DNA of 52,997 nucleotides, from NCBI GenBank assembly GCA_937967375.1, contig CALCJF010000031.1, positions 1-52,997 of the forward strand, read 5' to 3'. How positions within the stretch are numbered: position 1 is the stretch's first letter; every line of letters begins with the position of its first letter. The notes beneath the pieces are model-generated. The model had not been told where the DNA came from. It made no database searches and saw nothing but the letters and a program-made list of their open reading frames with translations. The position numbers and the translations under genes are program-made. This DNA is from an uncultured Leucobacter sp. GTDB lineage: Bacteria > Actinomycetota > Actinomycetes > Actinomycetales > Microbacteriaceae. Shown here piece by piece: positions 15,606 through 23,819 of the stretch.

Positions 15606-16562
15606 TCAGTGCTTGAGCGGGTACGTTTCAACGCTCAAGATGCCTGCACCGGGGTGCTTCCGTGAGAAATGGAACACCGAGAAGCCCGCGGGAGGCAGCG
15701 CCGCGGCCTCGCGCAGATAGTCGCCGGGCAGGCTGCCGGTCGCGAGCGCGAGCTCTCGGGCCGCGTCGGGCAGCACAGGCCTGTGCGTGCAGATCACGGC
15801 GCTCTTGCCTCGGCGCACGATCTTGCCGATGATCCTGCGCAGCTCGACCGTGTCGCCCGAATCCCACGTGTCTTGGCTCAGCCCATCGCGAAGTCTGATC
15901 TTCTTGCCGAGGTGGTCGGCGAGCGGTTGCACCGTGCTGTGACACCGCTTCGCAGTTGACGAGTAGATGCGTTTGGGTGCGAACGCCTCTAGGATCGGCA
16001 CGAGAGTTTCGGCCTGATCGTCGCCCGCCTCGGCGAGCGGCCGCAGGTGGTCGATCGGATAGTGTTCGCTGCGATCCTCGGCCTTGGCATGACGCAAGAG
16101 AATGATCGAGAAGGTGTCGAGCGCATCGCGTTCTGCGAGCCTTGTGAACACCTTGAACAACTGCCGGTCGGCCTTGTAGCTGAGCCGTTCGCGCACCTCT
16201 TCGAGTGGCACCCACTCGAGCGCCGAGATCTCGCCATTCGGGCGAAACTCAGAGGTGTGCACCGCCGACTCGACCACTTCGGCGGCCCAGTACTGCACGG
16301 TTTTGCCACGCCCGTCGGGAAGCGTGTATTCGATTGTGCCAAGGTTTGAACCGAGAGAGACGGCCAGCCCGGTCTCTTCGCGCGTCTCGCGCGCCGCAGC
16401 CTGCGGCATGCTCTCGCCGCGATCGAGCTTGCCCTTCGGAAACGACACGTCCCGCTGCTTCGTGCGGTGCACAAGCAACACCATGATTCGCTCGCCATCG
16501 TCTGTGCTGACTCGGCGATAGCAGACGGTTCCCGCAGCCAGTACGGGCCGCTTCGAGGTCAT
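15606..16562 (-). CDS. mutT1: NUDIX hydrolase fused to histidine phosphatase (MutT1-like)
   Basis: 318 aa. The NUDIX box G44-x5-E-x7-RETREETGL fits the GX5EX7REUXEEXGU pattern exactly. A linker of about 80 residues leads to a C-terminal histidine-phosphatase domain with FSIILLRHAKAE (R157-H158) and later ICTHRPVLPD. This two-domain layout and length match mycobacterial MutT1, which hydrolyses 8-oxo-(d)GTP and diadenosine polyphosphates. ATG 16562 overlaps the ppk stop by 4 bases (ATGA), so mutT1 is translationally coupled to ppk; the longer open frame upstream is a shadow of ppk. It is convergent with pstB, with only 8 bases between stops. Confidence 0.88.
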   Translation of the reverse strand: MTSKRPVLAAGTVCYRRVSTDDGERIMVLLVHRTKQRDVSFPKGKLDRGESMPQAAARETREETGLAVSLGSNLGTIEYTLPDGRGKTVQYWAAEVVESAVHTSEFRPNGEISALEWVPLEEVRERLSYKADRQLFKVFTRLAERDALDTFSIILLRHAKAEDRSEHYPIDHLRPLAEAGDDQAETLVPILEAFAPKRIYSSTAKRCHSTVQPLADHLGKKIRLRDGLSQDTWDSGDTVELRRIIGKIVRRGKSAVICTHRPVLPDAARELALATGSLPGDYLREAAALPPAGFSVFHFSRKHPGAGILSVETYPLKH

Positions 16563-18763
16563 CGGGCCGCCCGGGAGCGCGCCTGTGTGCGGTCGCGCAT
16601 CACAAGGTCTTGCAGGTCGTGTAGCGGTTCGCCCTCTTCGGTCACAGTGCGGCGGCGCCACGTACCGTCGGGCAGCATGTGCCATGAGCTCACGTCGTCG
16701 CTGAACCCGTAGGCGAAGAAGCGATCGATGCGCGCCAGGTGCTCGCGATCGACGATGCGTGCCAGCACCTCGATGCGGCGGTCGAGGTTGCGGTGCATCA
16801 GGTCGGCACTGCCGATGTAGACCTCGCGGTCGCCCGCGTTCTCGAACGCGTAGATGCGTGAGTGCTCGAGGTACCTGCCGAGCACTGAGCGCACGCGAAT
16901 GTTCTCAGACAGTCCCGGCACGCCCGCCTTGATCGAACAGATGCCTCTGATCCAGATCTCGATCGGCACGCCCGCGTTGCTCGCTCGGTAGAGCGCGTCG
17001 ATGATCTGCTCGTCGACCATACTGTTGGCCTTGAGCTTGATGCCGCTGGGGTGCCCGGCCTTTGCGTGTTCGGCCTCGCGCTCGATGCGCGTGAGCAGCC
17101 CCTGGCGCAGCCCCTCGGGTGCCACCAGCAGGCGGTTGTAGTTCGTCTCGATCGCGTAGCCCGAGAGCACGTTGAAGAGCTTGGTCACGTCGCGGCCGAC
17201 TTCGGGTGACGAGGTGAACAGGCCGAAATCTTCGTAGATGCGGCTGGTCTTCGGGTTGTAGTTGCCCGTGCCGATGTGGCAGTAGTGGGTGAGCTTGCCC
17301 TGCTCTTCGCGAATCACGTGCACGAGCTTGCAGTGCGTCTTGAGGCCGACCAGGCCGTACACCACGTGCACGCCCGCCTGCTCGAGCTTGCGCGCCCAGG
17401 TGATGTTGGCCTCTTCGTCGAAGCGAGCCTTGATCTCGACGAGCGCGAGCACCTGCTTGCCGGCCTCGGCGGCCTTGATGAGCGCCGCCACGATGGGGCT
17501 GTCGCCCGAGGTGCGGTACAGCGTCTGCTTGATCGCGAGCACGTGTGGGTCGAGTGCGGCCTGCTCGACGAAAGCCTGCACGCTCGTGGCGAACGACTCG
17601 TAGGGGTGGTGCACGAGCACCTCGCGGCGCCCGATCGTGCGAAACACGTCGGGTCGGTCGCTCGGCGAGTTCGGGCGAAAATCGGGGTGCGTCACCGGAA
17701 TATGCGGCGTGAACTTCAGCTCGGGCCGCTCGAGGCGCGTGAGAGCGAAGAGCCCCCCGAGGTCGAGCGGGGAGGGCAGCGTGTAGACCTGCTGCGGGTC
17801 GATATCGAATTCGCTCACGAGTAGATCGAGCGTCGCTCCATCCATGTCGTCAGAGATTTCGAGGCGAATAGGCGGCCCGAAACGGCGGCGCAGCAGCTCT
17901 TTCTCGAGCGCCTGAATCAGGTTCTCGGTCTCGTCTTCTTCGATCTCGACGTCTTCGTTACGCGTCACGCGGAAGACGTGGTGGTCGACGACCTCCATGC
18001 CCGGGAAGAGGCCGTCGAGCTGGTTCGCAATGAGTTCTTCGAGCGCGATGAAGCGAACGTCGTCGTCAGACTCGCGCTGATCCACGCGCACATAACGCGG
18101 AATCATCTGCGGCACCTTGAGCCTCGCGAACTCGGTCTTGTCGCTGCGGGGGTTGCGCACGCGAATCGAAATGTTGAGCGCGCGGCCGGAGATGTATGGG
18201 AAGGGGTGCGCGGGATCGACCGCGAGCGGCATCAGCACCGGGTAGATGTGCTGCTCGTAGTACTCGGTCAGCACCACGCGGTCGGCCTTGTCGAGCGAAT
18301 CCCAGCGCACGATTCGCACGCCCGCCTCCGCGAGCTCGGGCTGCACCTGCTCGTTCCAACAGCGAGCGTGCCGCAGCTGCAACTCGTAGGCGGTGCGGTT
18401 GATGTCTGCCAGCACATCGGTCGGGGCGCGGCCAATGTTCGTCGGCACGGCGAGGCCCGTGACAATACGGCGCTTCAGGCCCGCGACGCGCACCATGAAG
18501 AACTCGTCGAGGTTCGATGCGAAGATCGCCAGAAAGTTGGCCCGCTCGAGCACCGGCACCGCGGGGTCTTCTGCGAGTTCGAGCACGCGCTGGTTGAACG
18601 CCAGCCAGCTCAGCTCGCGGTCGATGTAGCGGTCGGCGGGCAGGTCGTCGGCACTGGCATCGGCAGCGGCGAGGCGCTGCACCTCTCCGGTGAACTCGGT
18701 CGGGATCACCGAGGTGTCGAACATTGTCGACTCGGGATCAGCGGTCTGCTTGCTATCGCTCAT
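16559..18763 (-). CDS. ppk: Polyphosphate kinase 1
   Basis: 734 aa. PPK1 polymerises the gamma-phosphate of ATP into polyphosphate. The N and H domains open with YIDRELSWLAFNQRVLELA; the catalytic domains contain KTHCKLVHVI with H477, the expected autophosphorylated histidine, and YLEHSRIY with H634. The two histidines are 157 residues apart, the same distance as H435 and H592 of the E. coli enzyme. Also visible are GTGNYNPKTSRIYEDFGLF and LMHRNLDRRIEVL. Length matches the actinobacterial family. It is co-transcribed with mutT1. Upstream are a CACAAT box 6 bases before the ATG (possible leaderless start) and a GTTCAC repeat pair, placing it in the phosphate regulon. Confidence 0.95.
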   Translation of the reverse strand: MSDSKQTADPESTMFDTSVIPTEFTGEVQRLAAADASADDLPADRYIDRELSWLAFNQRVLELAEDPAVPVLERANFLAIFASNLDEFFMVRVAGLKRRIVTGLAVPTNIGRAPTDVLADINRTAYELQLRHARCWNEQVQPELAEAGVRIVRWDSLDKADRVVLTEYYEQHIYPVLMPLAVDPAHPFPYISGRALNISIRVRNPRSDKTEFARLKVPQMIPRYVRVDQRESDDDVRFIALEELIANQLDGLFPGMEVVDHHVFRVTRNEDVEIEEDETENLIQALEKELLRRRFGPPIRLEISDDMDGATLDLLVSEFDIDPQQVYTLPSPLDLGGLFALTRLERPELKFTPHIPVTHPDFRPNSPSDRPDVFRTIGRREVLVHHPYESFATSVQAFVEQAALDPHVLAIKQTLYRTSGDSPIVAALIKAAEAGKQVLALVEIKARFDEEANITWARKLEQAGVHVVYGLVGLKTHCKLVHVIREEQGKLTHYCHIGTGNYNPKTSRIYEDFGLFTSSPEVGRDVTKLFNVLSGYAIETNYNRLLVAPEGLRQGLLTRIEREAEHAKAGHPSGIKLKANSMVDEQIIDALYRASNAGVPIEIWIRGICSIKAGVPGLSENIRVRSVLGRYLEHSRIYAFENAGDREVYIGSADLMHRNLDRRIEVLARIVDREHLARIDRFFAYGFSDDVSSWHMLPDGTWRRRTVTEEGEPLHDLQDLVMRDRTQARSRAAR

Positions 18764-18814
18764 GGCTCTATTGTGTCAGTCACCGAGCGTAAATGAGCGC
18801 GGGATTGCGTCTGC

Positions 18815-18831
18815 GTTCACTTGCTGTTCAA
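18815..18831. promoter_or_regulatory. Pho box upstream of ppk
   Basis: GTTCAC at 18815 and GTTCAA at 18826, spaced 11 bases, 52 bases upstream of the ppk start. The repeats read GTTCA on the plus strand, opposite to ppk, and overlap the last codon of mshD. Confidence 0.6.
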
Positions 18832-19721
18832 CGGGGTCGCGTTGCTGCCCGCAAATACTGCATGCTGCGTTGCTCGACCGCGAACCCCGCGCGTGCATAG
18901 AGCGCGACGGCGTTCGTGTTATCACCATCGACGTACAGCGTGATTCGCTCGGGGTGGTGCTTTGCCATCCGTCGCAGCGTTTCGCCGAGCAGCGCGGCTC
19001 CCAGGCCGATACCTGAGAACGTGGGATCGACACCGAGCACGTAGAGCTCGGTCTCGGTGGTGTCGCCCTCTCTCACGGTCTTGACCCAGGTGAAACCGGC
19101 GAGATCGCCCCGGTGCTCGCCGTTCGTGGAGTAGGCGAGGCGCAGGTCGTCGGCGGCGAACCACGGTTCCCGGGTCAACGCATCGAAGTCCGCGCGGGTC
19201 ATTTGACCTTGCTCGGGGTGGTTCGCGAACGCAGCGGCATTGACGCGCACCCAATCATCTGCCTGGGCGCCGGCGTCGGGTGTGTACGCCCGCACCTCGA
19301 AGCCATCGGGCAGCGGCCGCGCGGCGCCTATCGCCTGCTCAAGCATCGCCGGGTCGAGCGCGAGTCGCAGTAGCTCGCGCACGGGTTCGAACCCGGCGCT
19401 TCGCAGCAGGGCTGTCGCCGGGGGGTTCTCGCCATGGGCCCAGGCGCGCAGCTCGGTCGTGAGGTCTTCGTTCGAAAGCAGGGTGTGCAGCAGCGCCTGG
19501 CCGATCCCTTTGCCGCGCGCGGTCGGTCGCACGACGAGCTCGACCTCGCCCTCGCCGATGATACCGATCGCATCACCTTGCTCGACGAGTCGGCGACGTC
19601 CCTGGGCTACGGCGAGCAACGCCTGGTCTGAAACTGGGGGAGTGCCGTCGTGATGCGTCGCCTCTTCGAGAATCTTGCGGGCATTGGGCGAAAGCTGCGT
19701 GGCATTTGTCGATTCAGTCAT
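18828..19721 (-). CDS. mshD: Mycothiol synthase (double GNAT acetyltransferase)
   Basis: 297 aa; ATG 19721 is chosen because it overlaps the regulator stop by 4 bases (ATGA) and gives the family length; the much longer upstream frame is a shadow. Two GNAT domains are visible: the N-terminal one with VRPTARGKGIGQALLHTLL, and the C-terminal one with LYVLGVDPTFSGIGLGAALL and ALYARAGFAVEQRSMQY. MshD acetylates the cysteine of Cys-GlcN-inositol with acetyl-CoA, the last step of mycothiol synthesis, the low-molecular-weight thiol of Actinobacteria. Downstream of a GlnR-like gene as in mycobacteria, where glnR and mshD are neighbours. Confidence 0.9.
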   Translation of the reverse strand: MTESTNATQLSPNARKILEEATHHDGTPPVSDQALLAVAQGRRRLVEQGDAIGIIGEGEVELVVRPTARGKGIGQALLHTLLSNEDLTTELRAWAHGENPPATALLRSAGFEPVRELLRLALDPAMLEQAIGAARPLPDGFEVRAYTPDAGAQADDWVRVNAAAFANHPEQGQMTRADFDALTREPWFAADDLRLAYSTNGEHRGDLAGFTWVKTVREGDTTETELYVLGVDPTFSGIGLGAALLGETLRRMAKHHPERITLYVDGDNTNAVALYARAGFAVEQRSMQYLRAATRPR

Positions 19722-20410
19722 CGCTCTTCGCTCTCCTCTTGGCCTCGCGCAAAGCCGTAGCCGACTCCTCTTACTGTGCCGATGAGCCCCTCTTGCTCGC
19801 CAAGCTTGGCGCGTAGGCGTCGCACGTGTACGTCGACCGTGCGCGTGCCTCCGTAGTAATCGGTGCCCCACACCTCGCTGAGCAGCTGCTCGCGAGTGAA
19901 GACTCGGCCTGAGTTGCTCGTGAGAAAGTGCAGCAGTTCGAACTCTTTGTAGGTGAGGTCGAGCAGGCGGTCGTGCACGCGCGCGGTGAAGTTGCCCTCG
20001 TCGATGACCACGCCGGCGGCGCTGACCGCGGCAGGCGCAGAGCCGGCTGCCGCCGTTCCCGCTCCCGTTGGCGTTCCGGCGGCGGCGAGGCGCAGCCGCA
20101 GCTCGATCTCGGAGGGGCTCGCGGTGGGCAGTATCACGTCGCTGATCTGCCACTCGGGGGTGACGACCGCGAGCATCGTCTCACCGCACAGCAGCAGGCG
20201 CGGCACCGGGCAGTCGGGTGCGAGTTCGAGACAGGCCGTGCGGGCGCCACGAATGTCGCGCACACCGTCGATGAGCAGCAGATCGAAGCGAGCCGCGGCA
20301 CCCGCTGAGAGTCGCACGTTCAGTGGCGAGCGGTGCACCTCGTGGGGCAACAGATCGAGCCCTGGCAACGCCGTCGCCGGGTCTGTGTCTGTGAGGCAGA
20401 GCAGCTGCAC
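19718..20410 (-). CDS. glnR: GlnR-like OmpR-family regulator with atypical receiver domain
   Basis: 230 aa. The N-terminal about 115 residues are a degenerate receiver: a single aspartate D48 (FDLLLIDGV) sits at the phosphorylation position, but the canonical acidic pair at the N-terminus is reduced (LCLTDTDP) and no clear K near 100 is seen. An Ala/Pro/Gly-rich linker (110-135) leads to a winged-helix domain: LTYKEFELLHFLTSNSGRVF, EVWGTDYYGGTRTVDVHVRR, and VRGVGYGF. Actinobacterial GlnR regulates nitrogen metabolism without a partner kinase and has such an atypical receiver; the mshD neighbour supports the assignment. MtrA/RegX3-like paralogues are the alternative. Confidence 0.72.
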   Translation of the reverse strand: MQLLCLTDTDPATALPGLDLLPHEVHRSPLNVRLSAGAAARFDLLLIDGVRDIRGARTACLELAPDCPVPRLLLCGETMLAVVTPEWQISDVILPTASPSEIELRLRLAAAGTPTGAGTAAAGSAPAAVSAAGVVIDEGNFTARVHDRLLDLTYKEFELLHFLTSNSGRVFTREQLLSEVWGTDYYGGTRTVDVHVRRLRAKLGEQEGLIGTVRGVGYGFARGQEESEER

Positions 20411-20532
20411 TGCGTGCCCTCCCCTCTGTCGAGACCGTGCGTCGACTGCCTTCCATCTTATGGTGTTGGTGGTTTGTGCGCCGCAGTGCGCTCAACCTGC
20501 GACTTCGAGCCGGAGTATGCGAGGATGTGAGC

Positions 20533-20814
20533 GTGAGTGAACTCCCAGTGCCGCAGAAGCACCCATGGCATATCGGCCGCATGCTGACCGCATGGGCCGT
20601 TGCCGCGGTGCTCGGCGTGCTTGTTACCGTGCTGGTCACGGGGGAGCAGCGGTTTCACTGGCTCGTGTTCACCGTCGGGCTGAGCACACTTGTGACCTTC
20701 GCGCTGCAGCTCGGCACCGCGCAGCGCGAGGGGTTTATTACGCGCACTTCGTTTAGCGTCGCCGGCAGCGTCGTGATTATCGCCGTGATCGATGTGATCG
20801 GTCTCATCGCCTAG
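20533..20814 (+). CDS. Small membrane protein (three helices), function unknown
   Basis: 93 aa if started at GTG 20533, which has GAGGA 7 bases upstream; GTG 20527 is the alternative. Three hydrophobic segments (residues 17-36, 42-60, 72-92) and a short charged linker (TAQREGF). Similar small proteins sit beside glnR/ygfZ in related genomes as far as I recall. Divergent from glnR. No function can be assigned. Confidence 0.7.
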   Translation: MSELPVPQKHPWHIGRMLTAWAVAAVLGVLVTVLVTGEQRFHWLVFTVGLSTLVTFALQLGTAQREGFITRTSFSVAGSVVIIAVIDVIGLIA

Positions 20815-20875
20815 TCCCATACGACCGCGCGCAGGCCTGCCGCGCGCTTCGCTGAAGCCGCGATAGACTATCCGT

Positions 20876-20986
20876 ATGCTTCTTGCACTCGAACTCTTCT
20901 TCCTCGGCCTTCTCGGCCTCGCCGGTGTGGCTATTGCCTGGGTCTCGGGCACGGTCATCTACAAGCTCTTCAAGGGCCAGCAGTAG
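20876..20986 (+). CDS. 36-residue single-helix membrane peptide
   Basis: A short gene. ATG 20876 to TAG 20986. The peptide begins MLLALELFFLGLLGLAGVAI and ends YKLFKGQQ: one hydrophobic helix (2-30) followed by a basic tail, a design common in small membrane regulators. The start is preceded by TAGACT (20864-20869) and a 6-base gap, the leaderless arrangement seen at several other genes here. The next gene starts 11 bases after its stop, so it may be the first gene of the ygfZ transcript. Third positions are mostly G or C, as in real genes here. Confidence 0.6.
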   Translation: MLLALELFFLGLLGLAGVAIAWVSGTVIYKLFKGQQ

Positions 20987-20997
20987 CGAGCGCCCGC

Positions 20998-22104
20998 GTG
21001 AGCGGTGATGCGTTTCTCGCTCTGAATGGCGCGGTCGTTGCTGCTGACGGCGCGGTCGCGCATTACGGTGCGCCGTTGGCAGAACAGCGTTCGCTCGATG
21101 AAGGCAACGCGGTGGTCAGCCTTGCCCACCGCGGTGTGGTCACGATCGCGGGGCCAGATCGCCTGAGCTGGTTGCACTCGATGACGAGTCAACAGCTCAC
21201 GGGCCTGCAGCCAGGTGAGTCAGTTGAGACTCTGCTGCTCGATCAGCAGGGGCACATCGAGCAGGCGATCAGGCTGGTCGACGACGGAGAACGAGCTTGG
21301 CTTCTCGTTGACGAGGGCCGCGCTGAAGCTCTCGCCGCGTACTTGAATCGCATGCGCTTTGCGCTGCGCGTCGAGGTTGCCGACGTGAGCGATGAATACG
21401 CTGCGGTGGCGGCCTTCGACGGCGGCCGTGCACTCGGCGCGCTGCGGGCCCTGAACCTCGCGGTCATCGAGTGGGCTGATCCGTGGGCGAATGTGCAGCG
21501 AGGCGGCGTGCAGTACGCGCGCGGTGATCACGCGGGCGCCGATTGGTCGGCGGTGCAGTTCGTGTTTCGGCGCGAGGATCTTCCCGCTGTCACGGCCCTC
21601 GTTTCGGTTGGCGAAGTGCAGGCCGCGGGCATGATGGCGCTCGACGCACTCGAGGTGCGCGCCTGGCGACCGAGCCTGCGAGCAGAGGTCGACGAGCGTG
21701 CGATTCCGCACGAGTTCGACTGGCTGCGCACCGCGGTGCATCTGACCAAGGGCTGCTACCGCGGCCAAGAGACTGTTGCGAAGGTGCACAACCTTGGGCA
21801 CCCGCCGCGGCGCCTCGCGCTGCTGCATCTCGATGGTTCGGGCGGCCAGCTGCCCGAGGTCGGGGCACTGGTGCACGTCGCGGGCGCAGAGCCCGACGCG
21901 CGCCCGGTGGGGCGCATCACGCGCTCCGCGCTGCACTACGAGTGGGGCGCGATCGCTCTCGTGCTTTTGAAGCGCTCGGTGGCAGAAGACGCTCTGCTCG
22001 AGGTCGCACTTTCAGACGGTGAGAAGATCGCCGCCTCGCAAGAGGTGATTGTGCCCTCTGATGCGGGGCGCACGCGCGAGATCCCGCGCCTGAAGCGCCT
22101 GTAG
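20998..22104 (+). CDS. ygfZ: YgfZ/CAF17-family folate-binding protein (Fe-S cluster repair)
   Basis: 368 aa with a GTG start. The fold resembles the T-protein of glycine cleavage: VVTIAGPDRLSWLHSMTSQ near the N-terminus and the family signature LTKGCYRGQETVAKVHNLG, corresponding to the K-G-C-Y-x-G-Q-E motif whose cysteine is needed for function. YgfZ proteins bind tetrahydrofolate and help make or repair certain Fe-S enzymes. The gene follows the 36-aa peptide and precedes a long intergenic stem-loop. Confidence 0.88.
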   Translation: MSGDAFLALNGAVVAADGAVAHYGAPLAEQRSLDEGNAVVSLAHRGVVTIAGPDRLSWLHSMTSQQLTGLQPGESVETLLLDQQGHIEQAIRLVDDGERAWLLVDEGRAEALAAYLNRMRFALRVEVADVSDEYAAVAAFDGGRALGALRALNLAVIEWADPWANVQRGGVQYARGDHAGADWSAVQFVFRREDLPAVTALVSVGEVQAAGMMALDALEVRAWRPSLRAEVDERAIPHEFDWLRTAVHLTKGCYRGQETVAKVHNLGHPPRRLALLHLDGSGGQLPEVGALVHVAGAEPDARPVGRITRSALHYEWGAIALVLLKRSVAEDALLEVALSDGEKIAASQEVIVPSDAGRTREIPRLKRL

Positions 22105-22144
22105 CGGTTAGCGACGATACCTTTTTGCGCGAACCACATTCGGG

Positions 22145-22210
22145 CCCGTGTTTGCGGGTCACGAAATGTAGTTTTGGTGCGAATGCGAGAACATCTGTGA
22201 CCCGCAAACG
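22145..22210. repeat. Intergenic inverted-repeat element, copy A
   Basis: A perfect 13-bp inverted repeat: GTTTGCGGGTCAC (22150-22162) and its complement (22197-22209) around a 34-base loop. Copy B at 30505-30565 shares GGGTCA-Y-GAAATG-Y-A on the left and TCTGTGACCCGCAAA on the right with identical 38-base spacing, while the inner sequence differs. This suggests a small dispersed family of intergenic hairpins. Confidence 0.6.
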
Positions 22211-22271
22211 ATGCGGCCCTGCGAAAGTGATCGGCAGGGCGGACGTGCACCGCAGGGTGAACACGCAAAGA

Positions 22272-22299
22272 GCCGGCCACCCAGAAATAGGTGACCGGC
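22272..22299 (-). terminator. Terminator downstream of gpmA
   Basis: GCCGGCCACC and GGTGACCGGC form a 10-bp stem with one mismatch, 26 bases after the gpmA stop. On the minus strand it is followed by TCTTT. Confidence 0.6.
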
Positions 22300-22324
22300 C
22301 CCTTAGGCGCTATGAATGCTACTG

Positions 22325-23068
22325 CTAGTGCTTGCCCTGCGCTGCGACTGCTGCTGCGCCTGCCGCTGCCGCCTCGGGGTCGAGATAGCGGCCTGGGCCG
22401 GTAGCCGTGCCGGCCTCGTCGATGTCGTAGACGAGAGGCATGCCTGTCGGAATGTTCAGGCCGGCGATGTCGTCGTCGCTGATGCCGTCGAGGTGCTTGA
22501 CGAGCGCGCGCAGCGAGTTGCCGTGTGCTGTGATGAGCACGGTCTTGCCCGAGTTCAGGTCGGGCAGCACCGAATCGCTCCAGTAGGGCAGCAGGCGGTC
22601 GATGACGTCTTTCAAGCACTCGGTGCGAGGTCGTTCGCCGTCGATATCTGCGTAGCGGGGGTCATTCGCCTGCGACCACTCACTCGAATCGTCGAGCACG
22701 GGCGGGGGAGTATCGAACGAGCGACGCCATTCCATGAACTGGTCTTCGCCGTACTTCTCGAGGGTCTCGCTCTTGTCGAGGCCCTGCAGCGCGCCGTAGT
22801 GGCGCTCGTTCAGACGCCATGAGCGTCGCACCGGGATCCACATGCGGTCGGCGCTCTCGAGCGCGAGGTTCGCGGTCTGAATCGCTCGGCTCAGCAGCGA
22901 GGTGTGCAGTACGTCGGGCAGCAGGCCGGCTTCAGAGAGCAGCTTGCCCGCGTTCGCAGCTTCGCCGCGACCCTTCTCGGTGAGTCGAACATCGACCCAG
23001 CCGGTAAAGAGATTCTTTTCGTTCCACTCGCTCTGCCCGTGGCGAAGCAGGATCAGGGTGTTCGTCAT
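22325..23068 (-). CDS. gpmA: 2,3-bisphosphoglycerate-dependent phosphoglycerate mutase
   Basis: 247 aa. Motifs: LILLRHGQSEWNEKNLFTGW with catalytic H10, RRSWRLNERHYGALQGLDK, and LITAHGNSLRALVKHLDGI with the second catalytic histidine. It interconverts 3- and 2-phosphoglycerate in glycolysis using a phosphohistidine. Length is normal. The C-terminal tail is alanine-rich. TAGGCT lies 6 bases before the ATG, so translation is probably leaderless. Confidence 0.96.
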   Translation of the reverse strand: MTNTLILLRHGQSEWNEKNLFTGWVDVRLTEKGRGEAANAGKLLSEAGLLPDVLHTSLLSRAIQTANLALESADRMWIPVRRSWRLNERHYGALQGLDKSETLEKYGEDQFMEWRRSFDTPPPVLDDSSEWSQANDPRYADIDGERPRTECLKDVIDRLLPYWSDSVLPDLNSGKTVLITAHGNSLRALVKHLDGISDDDIAGLNIPTGMPLVYDIDEAGTATGPGRYLDPEAAAAGAAAVAAQGKH

Positions 23069-23114
23069 GCTGTAAGCCTACCGTGCGGGCATCGCTGCTT
23101 CGCCGCACAGAAAA

Positions 23115-23146
23115 GGATCGCCCCTCGATTTCTCAAGGGGCGATCC
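23115..23146 (-). terminator. Terminator downstream of carD
   Basis: An 11-bp stem (GGATCGCCCCT and complement) with a 10-base loop. On the minus strand it is followed by TTTTCT. It ends the carD transcript. Confidence 0.8.
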
Positions 23147-23169
23147 ATAGTTCTTGCGGCAAAAACCGC

Positions 23170-23655
23170 TTACGAGGCGAGCACCTCGTCGAGCAGCTCA
23201 GAAGCTTTGCCCTCGTCAGTCTTCTCGGCGAGCGCGAGCTCGGACACGAGAATCTGACGTGCCTTGGCGAGCATGCGCTTCTCGCCGGCAGACAGCGATT
23301 TGACCTCTTGGTCGCGGCGCCACAGGTCGCGAACGACCTCGCTCACCTTGATCACGTCGCCCGAGGCGAGTTTCTCAAGGTTCGCCTTGTAACGGCGTGA
23401 CCAGTTGGTCGGCTCTTCGGTGAACGGGGCGCGCAGCACCTCGAACACCTGCTCAAGACCCTCTTGGTCGATGACGTCGCGCACGCCGACGAGGTCGCAG
23501 TTCTCTGCGGGAACCTCAATTGTCAGGTCGCCCTGGTTGACCTGCAACTTGAGAAAGAGCTTCTCTTCGCCGCCGAGCTTGCGCTTCTTCACCTCGATGA
23601 TCTTCGCTGCGCCGTGGTGGGGGTAAACGACGGTCTCTCCGACCTCAAACTGCAT
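23170..23655 (-). CDS. carD: CarD-family RNA polymerase-binding transcription factor
   Basis: 161 aa. The N-terminal Tudor-like RNA-polymerase interaction domain reads MQFEVGETVVYPHHGAAKI, and the C-terminal helical DNA-binding part contains WSRRYKANLEKLASGD and LSAGEKRMLAKARQIL. CarD binds the RNA polymerase beta subunit and stabilises open complexes at rRNA and many other promoters; it is essential in mycobacteria. ATG is preceded by AAAGGAG at 6 bases. Transcribed alone. Confidence 0.94.
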   Translation of the reverse strand: MQFEVGETVVYPHHGAAKIIEVKKRKLGGEEKLFLKLQVNQGDLTIEVPAENCDLVGVRDVIDQEGLEQVFEVLRAPFTEEPTNWSRRYKANLEKLASGDVIKVSEVVRDLWRRDQEVKSLSAGEKRMLAKARQILVSELALAEKTDEGKASELLDEVLAS

Positions 23656-23819
23656 CGAGTGGCTCCTTTATCAGCTAAGCCTCTAGAATACCACACGCCG
23701 CGCCGCCACTTAGGCCACCCTTAGATGAAGCCATGCCCGCTCGGCCGATAGTATGATTTCAACTGTCTGATGTAACCGCCAGGCCGATTTGTGCCGCCCA
23801 ATAAATCAAAGGACACACC

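Noticed and set aside
19722..20153. N-terminal extension of the mshD frame
   Set aside because: It is the glnR gene read in another frame; arginine-rich and without GNAT features.
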